Below, piece by piece: positions 30,512 to 42,319 of a stretch of 64,000 nucleotides of DNA. Position 1 is the first letter of the stretch, and each line of letters starts with the position of its first letter. The position numbers and the translations under genes are program-made. The notes beneath the pieces are model-generated. The model did not search any database. It was given only the letters and a program-made list of their open reading frames with translations, and had not been told where the DNA came from. The DNA comes from Chloranthus sessilifolius (taxonomy: Eukaryota > Streptophyta > Magnoliopsida > Chloranthales > Chloranthaceae), in the NCBI GenBank assembly GCA_021018995.1, contig CM037587.1:66173604-66237603 (forward strand). Reading direction: 5' to 3'.

Positions 30512-33350
30512 ATGGCGACCTCAAACCCGGCCCGTAGGAGAAGAACCAGGAAGGTATTCGGCCCTTATCCGCGACATCAATACAACACTCGTCAGCGAGT
30601 CATGTCAAGAGCCGATACATCCCCACCGTCATCCCCTTCCCATTCAGATAGGAGAAGATCCGTCTCCACACCTTCACCCAAGCCGGGTTCGATATCACGG
30701 GCCCATTTGGGCGCCGTGTTCACCTCCACCTCATCCCCTTCCCCATTCCCCAACATACCCCTTTTCATCCCCCTCAAACCCCTCATTTCCCAACCGATCC
30801 TTACATCCCCATCTCCCATCCAAACACCATTACCGCATCCCCATACTTCCAAAGACCCCCAGGAGTCCCATCCCCGCCTACTTCCCACATTCCATCCCTC
30901 TCATCACCCATGCCCCAACATCCCTACATCCCATCCACCCCATCTCACATACCATTCCCACCACATGGCCCATCCACATCCCAACATACCCCCCCATTTA
31001 CCCGGGTCATGCCCAATTTGTCCCAACCACCTCCATCCTTAAGTGATCCATCACCCCCCAATCTCACACCTGAGTTTATGCCCTCGATGGACGAAATGAG
31101 AACGATGTATGCCCTGTTGGCTGCTTCTCGCAACCCTACCTCTCAAACCCCGCATCCAAATTTCCAAAACCTCCATACCCCATTCCCTCCTAACCATGCC
31201 CAACCACCCATCGTCCATACCTCCCAAAATCCCCCACCTCAATTCCAGACCCAAACCCACATAAATCCATGGGCCCCAGCCCAAACACCTATAGAGACAT
31301 GGACCCAGGCCCAAAACCCTCAAAACCCATGGGCCCAAGCCCAAGCTTATCAAGCCCAGGCCCAAAACCCTCAAAACCCATGGGCCCAAGCCCAAGCCCA
31401 CCAAACCCAGGCCCAAACCCAAGACCCTCAAAACCCATGGTCCCAAGCCCATCAGACCCAGGCCCAAGCCCAAAACCCTCAAAACTCATGGCCCAAGCCC
31501 AAGCCCATCAGACCCAGGCCCAAGTCCAGGCCCCCCAGGGCCCATGGACCCAAACCCAGCTCCCTCATGGCCCAGTAGCCCAAACTCAACAAGGCCCATT
31601 GGCCCAAAGTCATATTAATCCCCACACCCAGGCCCAGGGCTCGTTGACTCGAGCCTTCCAAAACCATCAAACCCAAGGCCCATCCGCCCACGCTCATCAA
31701 GGCCCATTCACTAACCCCATACCCCCCCACCAATACCCTTCATTCACCTATACCCCTTACGCCTCCATCCCACCTCCAACGGGAAATCCAATCCATCCCA
31801 TTCCTCAAAACCACAACATCCCACCACCTCAATCACACACCCATCACCCCCAGAACATGCACCCAGCTCAGCACATTACTTACCCACAAAACGCTCACCC
31901 ATTCATCCCTTCTCATCCCCTACAAACCATGTGGCCCCACCAAGTCATCCAACCCATCACCCCCAAGTCCAAATAGCAGAGCTCACCCCTCACTAATACC
32001 ACAACCAACAGTACGAGGAGGATGAGATTCGCAACAGTGGAGGAACTGCCAATTTTAACCCTCCCGGGCCCACCATCATCACACCTAGGGTCAAACCAAA
32101 TCAGGGGGAAGCGGTCCCCGCCACAGCCTCAAAGGAACCAGAGCAGCTGAAAGAACAGATAGATAGAATACAGAAGCAACTGATGAAGATGGGAGGAATG
32201 GAACTACACTCGACAGACTTTTCAGACTTATGTCTGTTCTCTGACGTCCCCCTGCCACTGAAATTCAAGATGACATCATTTGATAAGTATAATGGCACTG
32301 GCAACCCCATCGCCCACTTAAAATCTTACTGCGGAGATATGTGCCAGTATGGCGGAGATGAACGACTCCTCATCAAAGTGTTCCAAAAGAGTTTGACGGG
32401 CCCAGCACTGAGATGGTTCACATCCCTGGAGCCATCTATGATAAAAAATTGGAAAGATCTGACACGCTTATTTCAAGAACAATATGTCTATAACATGGAC
32501 ATAGAACCAAGGAAGTCGGACTTGGCCCGATTAAAGCAAAGACATGATGAAACATTCAGTGCTTACTTAGGGAGGTGGAGGGCCTTAGCCGCTCAGGTAA
32601 CTCATCGGATTCCCGATGATGAGCAGATTGAATTGATAACCAAGGGAGCCCTCCCATCGCATAAATTTTTAGTATATCGCCATGTCAAGTTTTTGATCTA
32701 GTCCAAAATGCCTGTCGTTGAAGACGCCATTAGAGAGGGCGGGTTAGGAAGGAATGTATTAACGGGACCGGTTCAAAGTCGAACCAAGAATTGAAAGAAG
32801 ACCAGGGACAGAGGTACAGAACATTGTTTACCCTCAGGCCAATACCAACGCCCCCCCGATACAACTATAGGTTACACAACCACCCCCGACCCGTTTCGAG
32901 CAAGTATCAAGGCCAAGCAACGGCCCAAGAGCCCCGTTTACCCAGAAACAGATGAAAGCATGTTTTGAACGAGTATTCACCCCGTTGGGGCAATCCTTGA
33001 GTGTCTTACTGTCGGTATTACTACAGAAAGGTCTGGTCAATTTACTCCAACCTCGCCCGCCACCCCACCTAATACCAAGGAATTATGATTCGAATCTGCA
33101 TTGTAATTTCCACCAGGGACCGGGTCACCCTACGAACCGGTGCTTCCCGTTAAAGCACGTGGTCCAAGATCTGATAGAGGCGGGAAAGATCATACCCCCA
33201 CCACTTCCCCAAGGGCAAAACCAGAATATCCATCAAGCCCCTCTACCACCGCACCCAGGAGGCCCCAGGCCTAACATACATTGGATAGAGGAAGAAGAAG
33301 AAGAGTTTGACCCTTCAGATTATATTAGCAATCAGGAGGAATTTTCACTC
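30512..33350 (+). pseudogene. T2 gag, broken
   Basis: Starts MATSNPARRRRTRKVFGPYP, a basic N-terminus, followed by about 450 residues of Pro/Ser/His-rich sequence with frameshifts (about 31040 and 31578) and a repeat of NPQNPWAQAQA type at 31300-31520. The gag capsid domain is 32183-32701 (MTSFDKYNGTGNPIAHLKSY, GPALRWFTSLEP, RHDETFSAYLGRWR). After a TAG at 32699 come AQVFTPLG-like sequence (FERVFTPLGQSL, 32964) and a CNFHQGPGHPTNRC zinc-knuckle-like motif near 33101. It ends in EEEEEEFDPSDYI at about 33330, where Athila-like DNA begins. Confidence 0.8.
31300..31520 (+). repeat. 51-57 bp coding repeat in T2 gag
   Basis: Four units built on CAAAACCCTCAAAACCCATG then GGCCCAAGCCCAAGC, starting near 31310, 31361, 31415 and 31470. 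They encode QNPQNPWAQAQ. A related GPMAQTHKGP repeat is in the minus-strand copy at 62962-63100. This gives a low-complexity, probably disordered gag segment that varies in copy number between elements. Confidence 0.7.
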
Positions 33351-34365
33351 CCCAATTTTCTTTGATGAAAACCAGAAAGTCTAAACCCAAAATCTCTTGA
33401 CCTATTTCATTTCACCCTCAATCTGATAAATCAGGAAGAGGAAGGAGGAGAAAGGTCCTAAATCAGGTTAAAAGAAAGATAAAATGTAGTTGGTGGTAGT
33501 TGTGGCACTATATATAAAAAAAAAAACTGGAAGGAAGAGAAGAAGCTGGCCACTTTGGCTCTGAAAATTCAAAAAGAAGATGGAATTGTGCTGAATAAAG
33601 GTGAAGTCATGAATCACCTCCTAGCCTCTACTGATTTCTCAATTTCGAACTCTGTTATCCCTTCTTATTCCTCCACAAACCTCATCCCTAAGCCACAGTA
33701 CAACCCAATAAAAAAACCTTACTGATCTGAAAGTGGATTGAGCTGTCATGTGGAGATGAGAATCTGCTTAATCTATGGTAAGAAAGAGCTGGAAAAGTCA
33801 GAAATTCAGGCAATGCCTATGCTTCTGCTTGCAGTCCTATTTGAGGGTTGTAACTGCTCTTGAGCTGAGTGATATGATTTACCCCTCTTCTCTGTACCGA
33901 TGAGTGAACAACCCTGATGAGACTTGGGTCTGAAATCCAGATTGAAGGGGGAAGTATCTAAGCAGGATCCTCAAATTGATGGTGAGTCATGCATAAAATT
34001 TCAGAAGCAATGCCTGGACATATACTTAGTGATGATGGAGAGATGTCAGCAAACTTTCATGTTTCCAAATGGATGTTTTTTCTGTTGAATTTCCCTTAAT
34101 GAATGGGCATGATTTGAATTTATTTGATTTGCTTAAATTCTGCTTTAACAGGTTGCACTATTATTAACTAAGTTTATTGGAGAAGTTTGTGGGTACCTTC
34201 ACTGAAAACCCTCAGGAGACTTCACTCCTCCACTAGGGATCACCTAGGGGTTTAAAAGGCTTGGTGCATGTGCTAAATGCATCCGTGCTCCCTACGAAAG
34301 TGGCATTTTATTTTTCTTTGAATTCTCCTTTGCTCAGGGACTAGCAAAGCTTAGGTTTGGGGGTG
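33351..34365 (+). mobile_element. Athila-like 3' end, first copy, with polypurine tract
   Basis: Begins at CCCCAATTTTCTTTGATG and is nearly identical to 36705-37735 over 1 kb. It is the non-coding 3' region, ending in the polypurine tract TTAGGTTTGGGGGTG at 34351-34365. The junction with T2 gag near 33350 shows no target duplication and is a probable rearrangement breakpoint. Confidence 0.7.
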
Positions 34366-35240
34366 TGTTAAGTGGTGAAAAATGCCACTTTCCTTTAACC
34401 TGACCTCTCATGGACCCATGAGCACCCTCATAAGCCGCTGTTGAGTGCATTTTGTAGATAGCAGGGAAAGCTGATAATGATGTAGCAAACCACTTAAGAA
34501 TGCCCACAAAGAAGTCATCTCTCAGCACCATGCTGACCCAACAATAGAACAAGGAGAAAGAAGTGAAGATAGGTCCAAAACGCCCTATCGAGAGGATGCT
34601 GGAAGACTTCGATAGGAGCTGAGGATTAAAAGGAAAGAATTCATGTAGTTGGAGAAGGGTTCGATAGGAGCCGAAGGTGGAAGAAGGATGAAGTCGCATG
34701 GATTGAGGAGTTCGATAGCATTTCAGAACCTATCGAGCAAAGGAAGGAAAGAAGAAACTATCCGGTCAAAAACTTGCCTGAAGTGTCAAAGGAACCTATC
34801 GAACAGATCTGAGAACCTAGCGAAAGGACTAAAATGCTCGATTCCAACCTGTCGAAGGCTCCCTGAACCTATCGAAATGAAGATGTTGAAATTGAACCTA
34901 TCGAAAGATGCTTAAGCCTTTCGATAGGAATGAGAGCCAACTTATCGGGATGACGGCACACAGAGCTACACCTGTCAAAAAGGACCACTGGACCTATCGA
35001 ACTACTCAGCCAACCTATCGAATACTCTAGATATTGGGCTGAGGACCCTGAAGCTTCAAAGAGAGAACTCATCCTATCGATACCTATCGAAGAGACCAGG
35101 GAACCTATCGAAAGGAACTACAAGCTTACTTTTAACCTGTTGGAAGCTTCTCCAACCTATCGAAATCGTGTGCTGAACTTCTCAGAAACTATGCTATGCA
35201 CACGCTGAGACTTGGTGACCTATCGCACGTAAATTGAGGC
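34366..35240 (+). mobile_element. Athila-like LTR start fused to a spacer array
   Basis: TGTTAAGTGGTGAAAAATGCC after the polypurine tract is a genuine LTR start, and 34366-34480 follows the A2 LTR (AACCTGACCTCTCATGGACC). From 34590 a CCTATCGA array runs to about 35230. After it the sequence no longer resembles an LTR but the post-integrase spacer of A1. The LTR and spacer arrays therefore seem joined within the repeats. Confidence 0.6.
34590..35230. repeat. CCTATCGA palindrome array
   Basis: Over twenty copies of CCTATCGA, TTCGATAGG or the full CCTATCGATAGG type occur in 640 bp, spaced 15-50 bp apart in both orientations. It is related to the A2 palindrome (ACCTNTCGANAGGT) but prefers AT next to TCGA, as if each subfamily keeps its own version. 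Confidence 0.75.
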
Positions 35241-35615
35241 ACTTTGGTGACCGGCGTGATGTTCTAGAAGATGCCTTAGGAAGCCCTAACCGACCCACAT
35301 GCTTTAACGGAACTCTAACAAACTCTGAAAACCTTCTAGAAGGGATTTTTGGCGGGAAAAATAGAGGAGAAAGCTATATATTGAGATCCCTAATTGCCAT
35401 TGGAGAGGATTGAATTTCTGAACAATTTCTTGGAGATCAGAGCTTGCAGCGAGATTCCATTTTCCCCCTTAAATTTAGTCCATCATGCAGTCCACGCTCT
35501 GTTTCCCACACAGCGACCACCACTCCATGCATTCCCACCCTTCATTTTCAATTCCCACGCCTGGAAGACTGCGTCACTTTTATTGAACCATTTCATATTC
35601 CGGCAGCCATGCACC

Positions 35616-35623
35616 TTAAATAG
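35616..35623 (+). promoter_or_regulatory. Internal TATA-like box of an Athila-like copy
   Basis: TTAAATAG about 80 bp before the small ORF, in sequence alignable with the A1 spacer (TCACTT..ATT.AACC.TTTCAT just upstream). An earlier TATATATT at 35373 is a second candidate. Confidence 0.4.
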
Positions 35624-35691
35624 TCGCTTCGCCCAGTCCTTACACATCCATTCCACCCTAACACCTTGACTCTCTTCCAAATTTCACTCAT

Positions 35692-35984
35692 GGCGTATTT
35701 ACAAACCTCAAGATTTGCCTATCAAGTTCTTCCCAGTCTGGCCACCACCACCCCCACCGGTCAAACCTGATCCTCTTCAATTTCTCTGGGATGAATATGA
35801 CGAGGTCCAGAAACTCCTCGCCAAGGAGAAAAAGAAAAACCTAAAGAGGGAGAAGACCGAGTCACCGACTGCCTCCCCCCCCGTCATCGTCATCCTCATC
35901 CACCACCCCACCACCAGCCCCCTGATCCCACTCTTTTGCCTATTCTTCCCCCCCACCCTGGCTTGCACTTCCTCTTCCACCTGA
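35692..35984 (+). pseudogene. Small Athila-lineage ORF after spacer
   Basis: Conserved frame LPIKFFPVW..DPLQFLWDEYDEVQKLLAKEKKKNLKRE, then a Ser/Thr/Pro/Ile-rich tail to a stop at 35984. The ATG at 35692 (MAYLQ) is one base out of frame with it, so a one-base indel is likely. The in-frame ATG is at 35715. It is the counterpart of 11899-12126 in A1. The conserved LWDEY core in two diverged copies argues for a real protein of unknown role. Confidence 0.55.
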
Positions 35985-36196
35985 TGCAGGCTGAGGATAT
36001 CCCTGAGCCTAGAGGGATGTTTTTTTTTCTCTATAGGATATGTTGTCCACATGTCTGTTTTACTATTAGTTATAATAAAATGTTTTGTTCAATTCACTTG
36101 TTGTTTCCCAATTTATTTCTTGTTCAATTTATTTTTCTTTGGATGTCTGCACAACTAAACCCATTCTGCTCGAAACAGTGGGGACACTGTTTAGTT

Positions 36197-36212
36197 TAGG
36201 TTTGGGGGTGTG
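36197..36212 (+). other. Internal polypurine-like tract, plus-strand copy
   Basis: TAGGTTTGGGGGTGTG, preceded by CAGTGGGGACACTG. It has the same context as 7007 and 11708 on the minus strand (CAGTG.GGACACTG is an inverted repeat flank). It lies 1.5 kb upstream of the 3' tract at 37721. Confidence 0.55.
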
Positions 36213-37735
36213 GCATGTATGCCAATAAACTAGTTAATTTTAGTATAGCCAAGTTAAAAAGGAATAATCAATAAGAGAATGAATTCACCTCATAATAGTT
36301 GATTAAGAAAATTTTAAAAACCATTTGCAATTGAAGTAAGCTAAAGTTTTAACATTTTTCATAAAGAAAATGTCAAGAATTCTTGCAGGAAGTTTTTGAT
36401 GTGTGATATACCAGCAACGAGAAGAGACTGTGAAGATACTCTCTAGAAATTGGATGGAAGGCCATACCCAGTGAGAATTAGGCTTGAAAAACTTCTTTGA
36501 AGAGTGTCTTGGCAATTCATTCTGCCTTGAGGACTGACTGGACCTAATCTGGATCACTAGAAGTTAGGCAAATCCGAGTTGAAACAACTTGATAGCACCC
36601 AAAACATGGAAGACATGAAGTAAGGCCATCTCTTGGACAGTTTGGGCCTAAAATTCCCCACCATTGGACTACCCTTGATGCACACCACTTGAGCCTTAAA
36701 AGCCCCAATTTTCTTTGATGAAAACCAGAAAGTCTAAACCCAAAACCTCTTGACCTATTTCATTTCACCCTCAATATGAGAAATTAGGAAGAGGAAGGGG
36801 GAGAAAGGTTAGAGGAGCAAGGTCTTAAATTAGGTTAAAAGAAAGACAAAATGCCATTGGTGGTAGTTGTGGCACTATATATATAAAAAAAAAAAACTGG
36901 AAGGAAGAGAAGAAGCTGGCAACTTTGGCTCTGAAAATTCAAAAAGTAGATGGAATTGTGCTAAATAAAGGTGAAGTCATGAATCACCTCCTAGCCTCTA
37001 CTGATTTCTCAATTTCGAACTCTGTTATCCCTTCTTATTCCTCCACAAACCTGATCCCTAAGCTGCAGTACAACCCAATAAAAGGACCTTACTGATCTGA
37101 AAGTGGATTGAGCTGTCATGTGGAGATGAGAATCTACTTAATCTATGGTAAGAAAGAGCTGGAAGAGTCATAAATTCAAGCAATGCCTATGCTCCTGCTT
37201 GCAGTCCTATTTGAGGGCTGTAACTGCTCTTGAGCCAAGTGACATGATTTACCCCTCTTCTCTGTAAAGATGAGTGAACAGCCCTGATGAGACTTGGGTA
37301 TGAAATCCAGATTGAAGGGGGAAGTATCTAAGCCGGATCCTCAAATTGATGGTGAGTTATGCATAAAATTTTAGAAGCAATGCCTGGACATAAACTGAGT
37401 GATGATGGAGAGATTTCAGCAAACTTTCATGTTTCCAAATGGATGTTTTTTCTGTTAAATTTTCCTTAATGAATGGGCATTATTTGAATTTATTTGATTT
37501 GCTTAAATTCTGCTTTAACAGGTTGCACTATTATTAACTAACTTTATTGGAGAAGTTTGTGGGTACCTTCATTGAAAACCCTCAGGAGACTTCACTCCTC
37601 CACTAGGGATCACCTAGGGGTTTAAAAGGCTTGGTGCATGTGCTCAATGCATCCGTGCTCCCTACGAAAGTGGCATTTTATTTTTCTTTGAATTCTCCTT
37701 TTCTCTGGGACTAGCAAAGCTTAGGTTTGGGGGTG
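36213..37735 (+). mobile_element. Athila-like 3' region, second copy, with polypurine tract
   Basis: Non-coding 3' region homologous to A2 5414-7006. 36705-37735 repeats 33351-34365 with few differences. It ends in TTAGGTTTGGGGGTG at 37721-37735, directly before an LTR. It is a tandem duplication product rather than a separate insertion. Confidence 0.7.
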
Positions 37736-37992
37736 TGTTAAGTGGTGAAAAATGCCACTTTGCTTCCACACCCGAAGGAGGTTGGAGTGTCAGATCTGTT
37801 ATAGATCTTGAGAGTTACTACATTTTAGAACACATTTTCTTGTGTACATACCCTTACTTATCTCTTAAAGCTTGCTGCAACAGCCCTGGCTCTTGCAAGA
37901 CTGGTTGCTTACCTTGAGCCCATACCTCTGTACTTTGTCCTCCTATTTTGATGTTTTAACCCTTTAACAATTGTAAGGTAAGCAAGACAACA
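37736..37992 (+). mobile_element. Shortened Athila-like LTR between polypurine tract and primer site
   Basis: Only 257 bp. The first ~40 bp (TGTTAAGTGGTG) and last ~215 bp (GATCTGTTATAG to AAGACAACA) match the two ends of the 2.3 kb A2 LTR, so about 2 kb, including the palindrome array and TATA box, has been deleted. It is preceded by a 3' polypurine tract and followed by a primer site, so one LTR joins two internal regions. Unequal LTR recombination is the usual cause. Confidence 0.75.
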
Positions 37993-37998
37993 AGTTTT

Positions 37999-38016
37999 TG
38001 GCACCGCTGTCGGGGA
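37999..38016 (+). other. Athila-like primer-binding site
   Basis: TGGCACCGCTGTCGGGGA, six bases after the LTR end. Better preserved than the A1 site. 38017-38332 is an AT-rich leader without coding signal. Confidence 0.75.
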
Positions 38017-38332
38017 TCTGTGTTTGTAAATTGGTAGATCTAAGTTTTTCTCATTTTAGATTTAGATTTTTAATTGCCTATTTTGTGTTGGGCTAATTGT
38101 TGTTGTAGTTTTTTATAGTCTAATTTTGTGATTGCAGATCCGGTTCTATTATTTTGAGAGGGACATTGTGCTAATTGGAGGAGCAAGCTGTGCTATAGTT
38201 TGAATTTCCTAACTTCTTTACATTTCTTAGATCTGTAAATTTTTAGATCAGTAGCAGTAGTTGTGTGTTTGTAAATTTATTTTGCTGTAATTTGTGCTGT
38301 ATTTTCTGTGTACTTATGTTTCTACTGTGTAT

Positions 38333-40200
38333 ATGCTTGGTATGAGATCTGTTAATCCTAAGATTGCTCCTTTAGATCTTGAAGTTAAGAGACTTCTTAT
38401 ACCTAAGCAACCCATACACACACCTGTGATTGATTGTGATAGTTTTGCAATGGGTGAGAAACCTAGGACATTGAAAGAATTCAATGCACCAAGGGTGTAC
38501 AATTCCCCCTTCTGCATTCAATTCCCTGCTATCCAAGGGAACTATGTGATTAAATCTTCCATCATACAGATGTTACCCTCATATCATGGCCTGAGCAAAG
38601 AAGACCCATACAAGAACATTGATAAATTTTTAGGACTGTGCACTACTTCCAATATTGCAGGTTTGGGGGAGGAAGCAACCAGGTTGAGACTCTTTCCTTT
38701 TCCATTAAAGGATAGAGCCAGAACTTGGTTGTCAATGCTCCCAACCAATAATATTCAGTCTTGGAATGACCTTCAATGTCAATTTTTGGCCAAGTTTTTT
38801 CCCATGTTGAAAACAAGTCAGCTGAGGAAGAGCATTATTTCATTTGTTGAAGCCCCAACTGAAGACTTTCACCAAGCATGGGAGAGATTTAAGGAGCTCT
38901 TGAAGCAATGTCTATATCACCAAATTCCTGAATGACAACTTGTTCAAAGTTTTTATCAAGGAATTGATCCCAAGAGTAGAAATATGGTTGATGCCTCATG
39001 TGGTGGTACATACCTCCATAAGACAGCTAATGAGACTTGGGAGTTATTTGATATTATTAGTGAAAGCTCCATGCAAAGGGAGACCTTGTCAAGGGACTTT
39101 GAGACCCCTGCCAAATTGGTGAGAGAAAATACTACAAGGGGTAGATCTATGAAGTGAGTGGATACAATGGTTTGGAAAGGAAAGTGGACAGCTTGACTCA
39201 AAAGTTTGATAAGTTCATGGGAGCAATGCAGTCTCTAATGGCTGCCAAAGTGGAGGAGGCATGTGTGATATGCCAGTCCCCCACTCACTCCCTTGAGGAA
39301 TGTCCCTCTGCTGCTCAATTTCCAGACCTTGTGATGGAACATGTGAATGCTGCTCAGTCCTATGGACAACAGCCTACTATTGGTTATCATTGGAGAAACT
39401 ACCCCAACTTGGGGTGGAGACAAGATACCTTTCAAAGGCAGCAATAGCAGCCACAACAGCAATCCATGCCTTATAGGAATGCCTAGCCAAACCAGCAAAA
39501 TTATTTTCCAAGGTCTCAATATAAACAGCCAATGACCCAACCAATGGTTCAACCTGTGCACCAAAGTGCACCAGCCCCAGCACCCTCTAGATCCCTCTCA
39601 TTTGAAGAGCAAGTTCTGGCTTCACTGCAGAATTTAGCCTCTTTGTCCCAAACTGTCAACTCCCATAGCTAAAGTATTAAGAAAATAGAGGACCACCTTG
39701 GTCAACTATCTAATACTTTGACTAAGAGAGAGGAGGGAAGGCTGCCTAGTCAGCCCATGAACAACCCCAAAGGGCAGTACATGGTGGGCGAGTCTTCTTC
39801 ACATGAAGAAGCCAAATCTGTCACCACTTTAAGAAGTGGAAGGCTGGTTGATAACCAAGTTGGTATTGAACCTAATGAGAAAGGTGCAGCTCATGAAGAT
39901 ATACAGCAGGAGTAGCATATAAAAAATAAGGGGAGTGTAGATGTACGCCAAGAAAAAACTGAAAACAAAAATAAAGAGAAATCTGATGAGCTTGCTAAGG
40001 CAGCAAATGGGAGATCAGTCCCCCAGTTGCCATTTCCCAATGCACTTCAAGTACCTTCTCCTTTTGACCAGGGGAATGCTAAAGTGGAGGAGATGATGGA
40101 AATATTCAAACAAGTAAAGATCAACTTGCCTTTACTTGATGCTATCAAGCAAGTTCTAGCCTATGCAAAAATTTTGAAAGATTTGTGCACCCACAAAAGA
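38333..40200 (+). pseudogene. Athila-like gag, probably the inverted gag of A2
   Basis: Starts MLGMRSVNPKIAP. The gag domain is near residues 40-200 (RTLKEFNAPR, IQMLPSYHGLSKEDPY, LFPFPLKDRARTWLSMLP, APTEDFHQAWERFKELL). TGA at 38933 sits where A1 has TGG (Trp). It continues with DASCGGTYLHKTANETWEL, a CVICQSPTHSLEEC zinc knuckle near 39270 (CX2CX4HX4C intact), Gln/Pro-rich sequence and FEEQVLASLQNLASL. Stops include TAG at 39447, 39484, 39669 and 39913. It shares the LTR family of A2. Confidence 0.8.
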
Positions 40201-41120
40201 TAGTCTAGGATACACCTATCCAAGAAGGTATTTTGTGCTGAGAAAAGGAACCAAGTGTCATCCATTATAATCCCAACCAAGTTTCAAGACCCTGGAGTTC
40301 CCACAATCTCCTACATCATTAGGGATCATACCATTGAGAAGGCCTTGTTAGATCTGGGAGCTAGTGTAAACCTACTTCTATATTCAGTTTATGAGAAGTT
40401 AGGCTTGGGACAATTGAAGCCCACACATGTGGTGCTACAACTAGCTGATAGACTGAGAGGAGGCCTGTGGGAATGATAGAGGATGTATTAGTTGGGGTTG
40501 ATAAGTATTTTACCGAACAGATTTTTTGGTGCTTGATATGGAGCCAAGCAAGTGCACCACCTCTATTCCTGTGATTTTGGGCAGGCCCTTCTTAGCTACT
40601 GCTAATGCTTGTGTTCAGTATAAATCAGGGGTAATGGAGGTGTCATTTGGCAACATGAAAGTGAAATTGAATATTTACAATGCAGCCAATCAGTCTCACT
40701 TGGATAGTGAGGATTGCTTTTTAATTGATGTTTTTGATGAGCTTGTGGAAGAGACTTCTCCCAAGCTAATGCATGGTGATGATTTTTATGATATTTTTGA
40801 GAATGTGTAGAGTGAGATTGTAGAAAAGAAGGCCCCCACACCCATGGTTCAAGAGGTGAAAGCCTTAACTTCTTATATGGGGCCAGCAACAAGGTATCCA
40901 CCATGGAAACCTGCTGTGTTGCCTCTTCCACCACCATGAAAGGCACCTTTGTTGCCTTCTCTCATATGTCCACCTGATGTGGAGTTGAAACAGTTGCCTG
41001 AGACCTTGAAATATGCTTTTTTGGAGGCAAATCAGAAGTTGTCAGTGATCATTTCTTCCTTTCTCACTGATGAGCAATAGGAGTTGTTGTGTGTTTTAAA
41101 GAAGCATAAGAGAGCAATAG
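40060..41120 (+). pseudogene. Athila-like protease and start of RT, cut by a Tat-like LTR
   Basis: GNAKVEEMMEIFKQVKINLPLLDAI near 40080, protease ALLDLGASVNLL near 40350, VILGRPFLATANACVQ near 40575. TGA at 40477 and TAG at 40808 break it. The RT connector LTDEQ.ELLCVLKKHKRAI runs to 41120, where the LTR interrupts it. The missing continuation (GWTI) is on the minus strand ending at 27381. Confidence 0.8.
41116..41120. repeat. Target-site duplication of T2, inverted copy
   Basis: AATAG, reverse complement of CTATT at 27377-27381, abutting the outer end of the 3' LTR. Confidence 0.75.
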
Positions 41121-41818
41121 TGTGCAACCGTGGATCCTCTCGAACCCATCGCGGCGATGCGCTCGCCTTTTAAATGAAAATGTAGAGTCGCCACCCAGAG
41201 CTTTTGGTGACCTGGGAAACCTTCAAATCGATATTTTGAGCACCGAAGTGCTAAATATGACTTTGATTTATCGGTCTTTGCCAAAGGCTCTAGGGTAGGG
41301 GCTTCGGTTAACGATCGGGAAGGGTTTAGGCACCCGATCAACCCGCACGTAGCGGTCTCTATCTATGGCCAAAATAAAAATAAAAAGGGCGGAGTTTCCC
41401 CTTGCCCGAAGGCAATACGGTCCTATCAAGCTTTGAGCCAAACCGAAATTTCGGCGGCGTAACTGCTTGAATCCTTGGACGGAGGAGACACCAAGAAGGT
41501 AGAGGAAGAGAGGGGTGAGCCGGAGCTCACGGGCCCTTGTTGCACTGTGGAAGATCTTCGCTTTGGCGTGCTTCCGATGGCTTAAATGGTGTGAAAATGG
41601 GTTCTAATGCTAGGATTCAATAAAGTAGGGGGTGTAGAGTGAAGCTAGAGGCTAGAGGCTAGACTTTAGCAAAAGGGAGTGATCTAATGGTGGAAATGGG
41701 TTGAAAGGGATGAACTAAGCATGCTGGAATTCTAGAAAAATGTGTGCATTTTCTCTCTTAAGCTCCAAATCCTTAACCTCCAATTTTTTTTCACCCTTAA
41801 GGAAGAGGGAGGCCTCTC

Positions 41819-41826
41819 TATTTATA
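41819..41826 (-). promoter_or_regulatory. TATA box of the inverted T2-type LTR
   Basis: Plus-strand TATTTATA is TATAAATA on the minus strand, in the same context as 28247. Confidence 0.7.
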
Positions 41827-42106
41827 GAGAAGGGATGGGTTAGGGGCTTACTTAAGAGCTAATTGGTTTATCAATTAGGTAATCCCCCATCTAAGGTTTT
41901 TTGGGTTTTCAAGGTCCTAGGGTTTTAGGAAACTGGTTTCAATGGCGGATGATGTGGTGAGACCATGGGTGACTTAAGGGTTGCCAATAAGCTCAAAGGG
42001 GGTGCAACCAATCTCAAGACACCCACCTCAACCAAGGGGATGGTCAAAGGGTCAAACTAGATGGAGGAAATTCAAGCTACTGATGACAGTTACTGTAGCT
42101 AAGCTG

Positions 42107-42319
42107 GGCGTATATATCATATACGCCCAGTTTAGGAACAGTAATTTTCACCAAAATCAGGGGAGTTTTGAGAAGATGAAACCCGTGATGGGTCCCACCT
42201 ATATTGGGTGTATATATTATATGCCCCGCCAAATTTTCTCCAAAATAGGTAGGCGTATATAATATATACGCCTGACTAATCTAGGGCAAAAATGGTTGGG
42301 CGTATGTAATATCTACGCC
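42107..42319. repeat. 21-bp palindrome array in the inverted LTR
   Basis: Four copies at 42107, 42207, 42252 and 42299, mirroring 27771-27985. Single changes are seen, such as TATATATCAT at 42107 and GGGTG/ATGCCCC at 42207. Where one LTR copy is mutated, the other usually keeps the palindrome. Confidence 0.85.

Noticed and set aside
31051..31733. Gly/Leu-rich minus-strand frames opposite T2 gag
   Set aside because: Shadow of the QNPQNPWAQAQ coding repeat.
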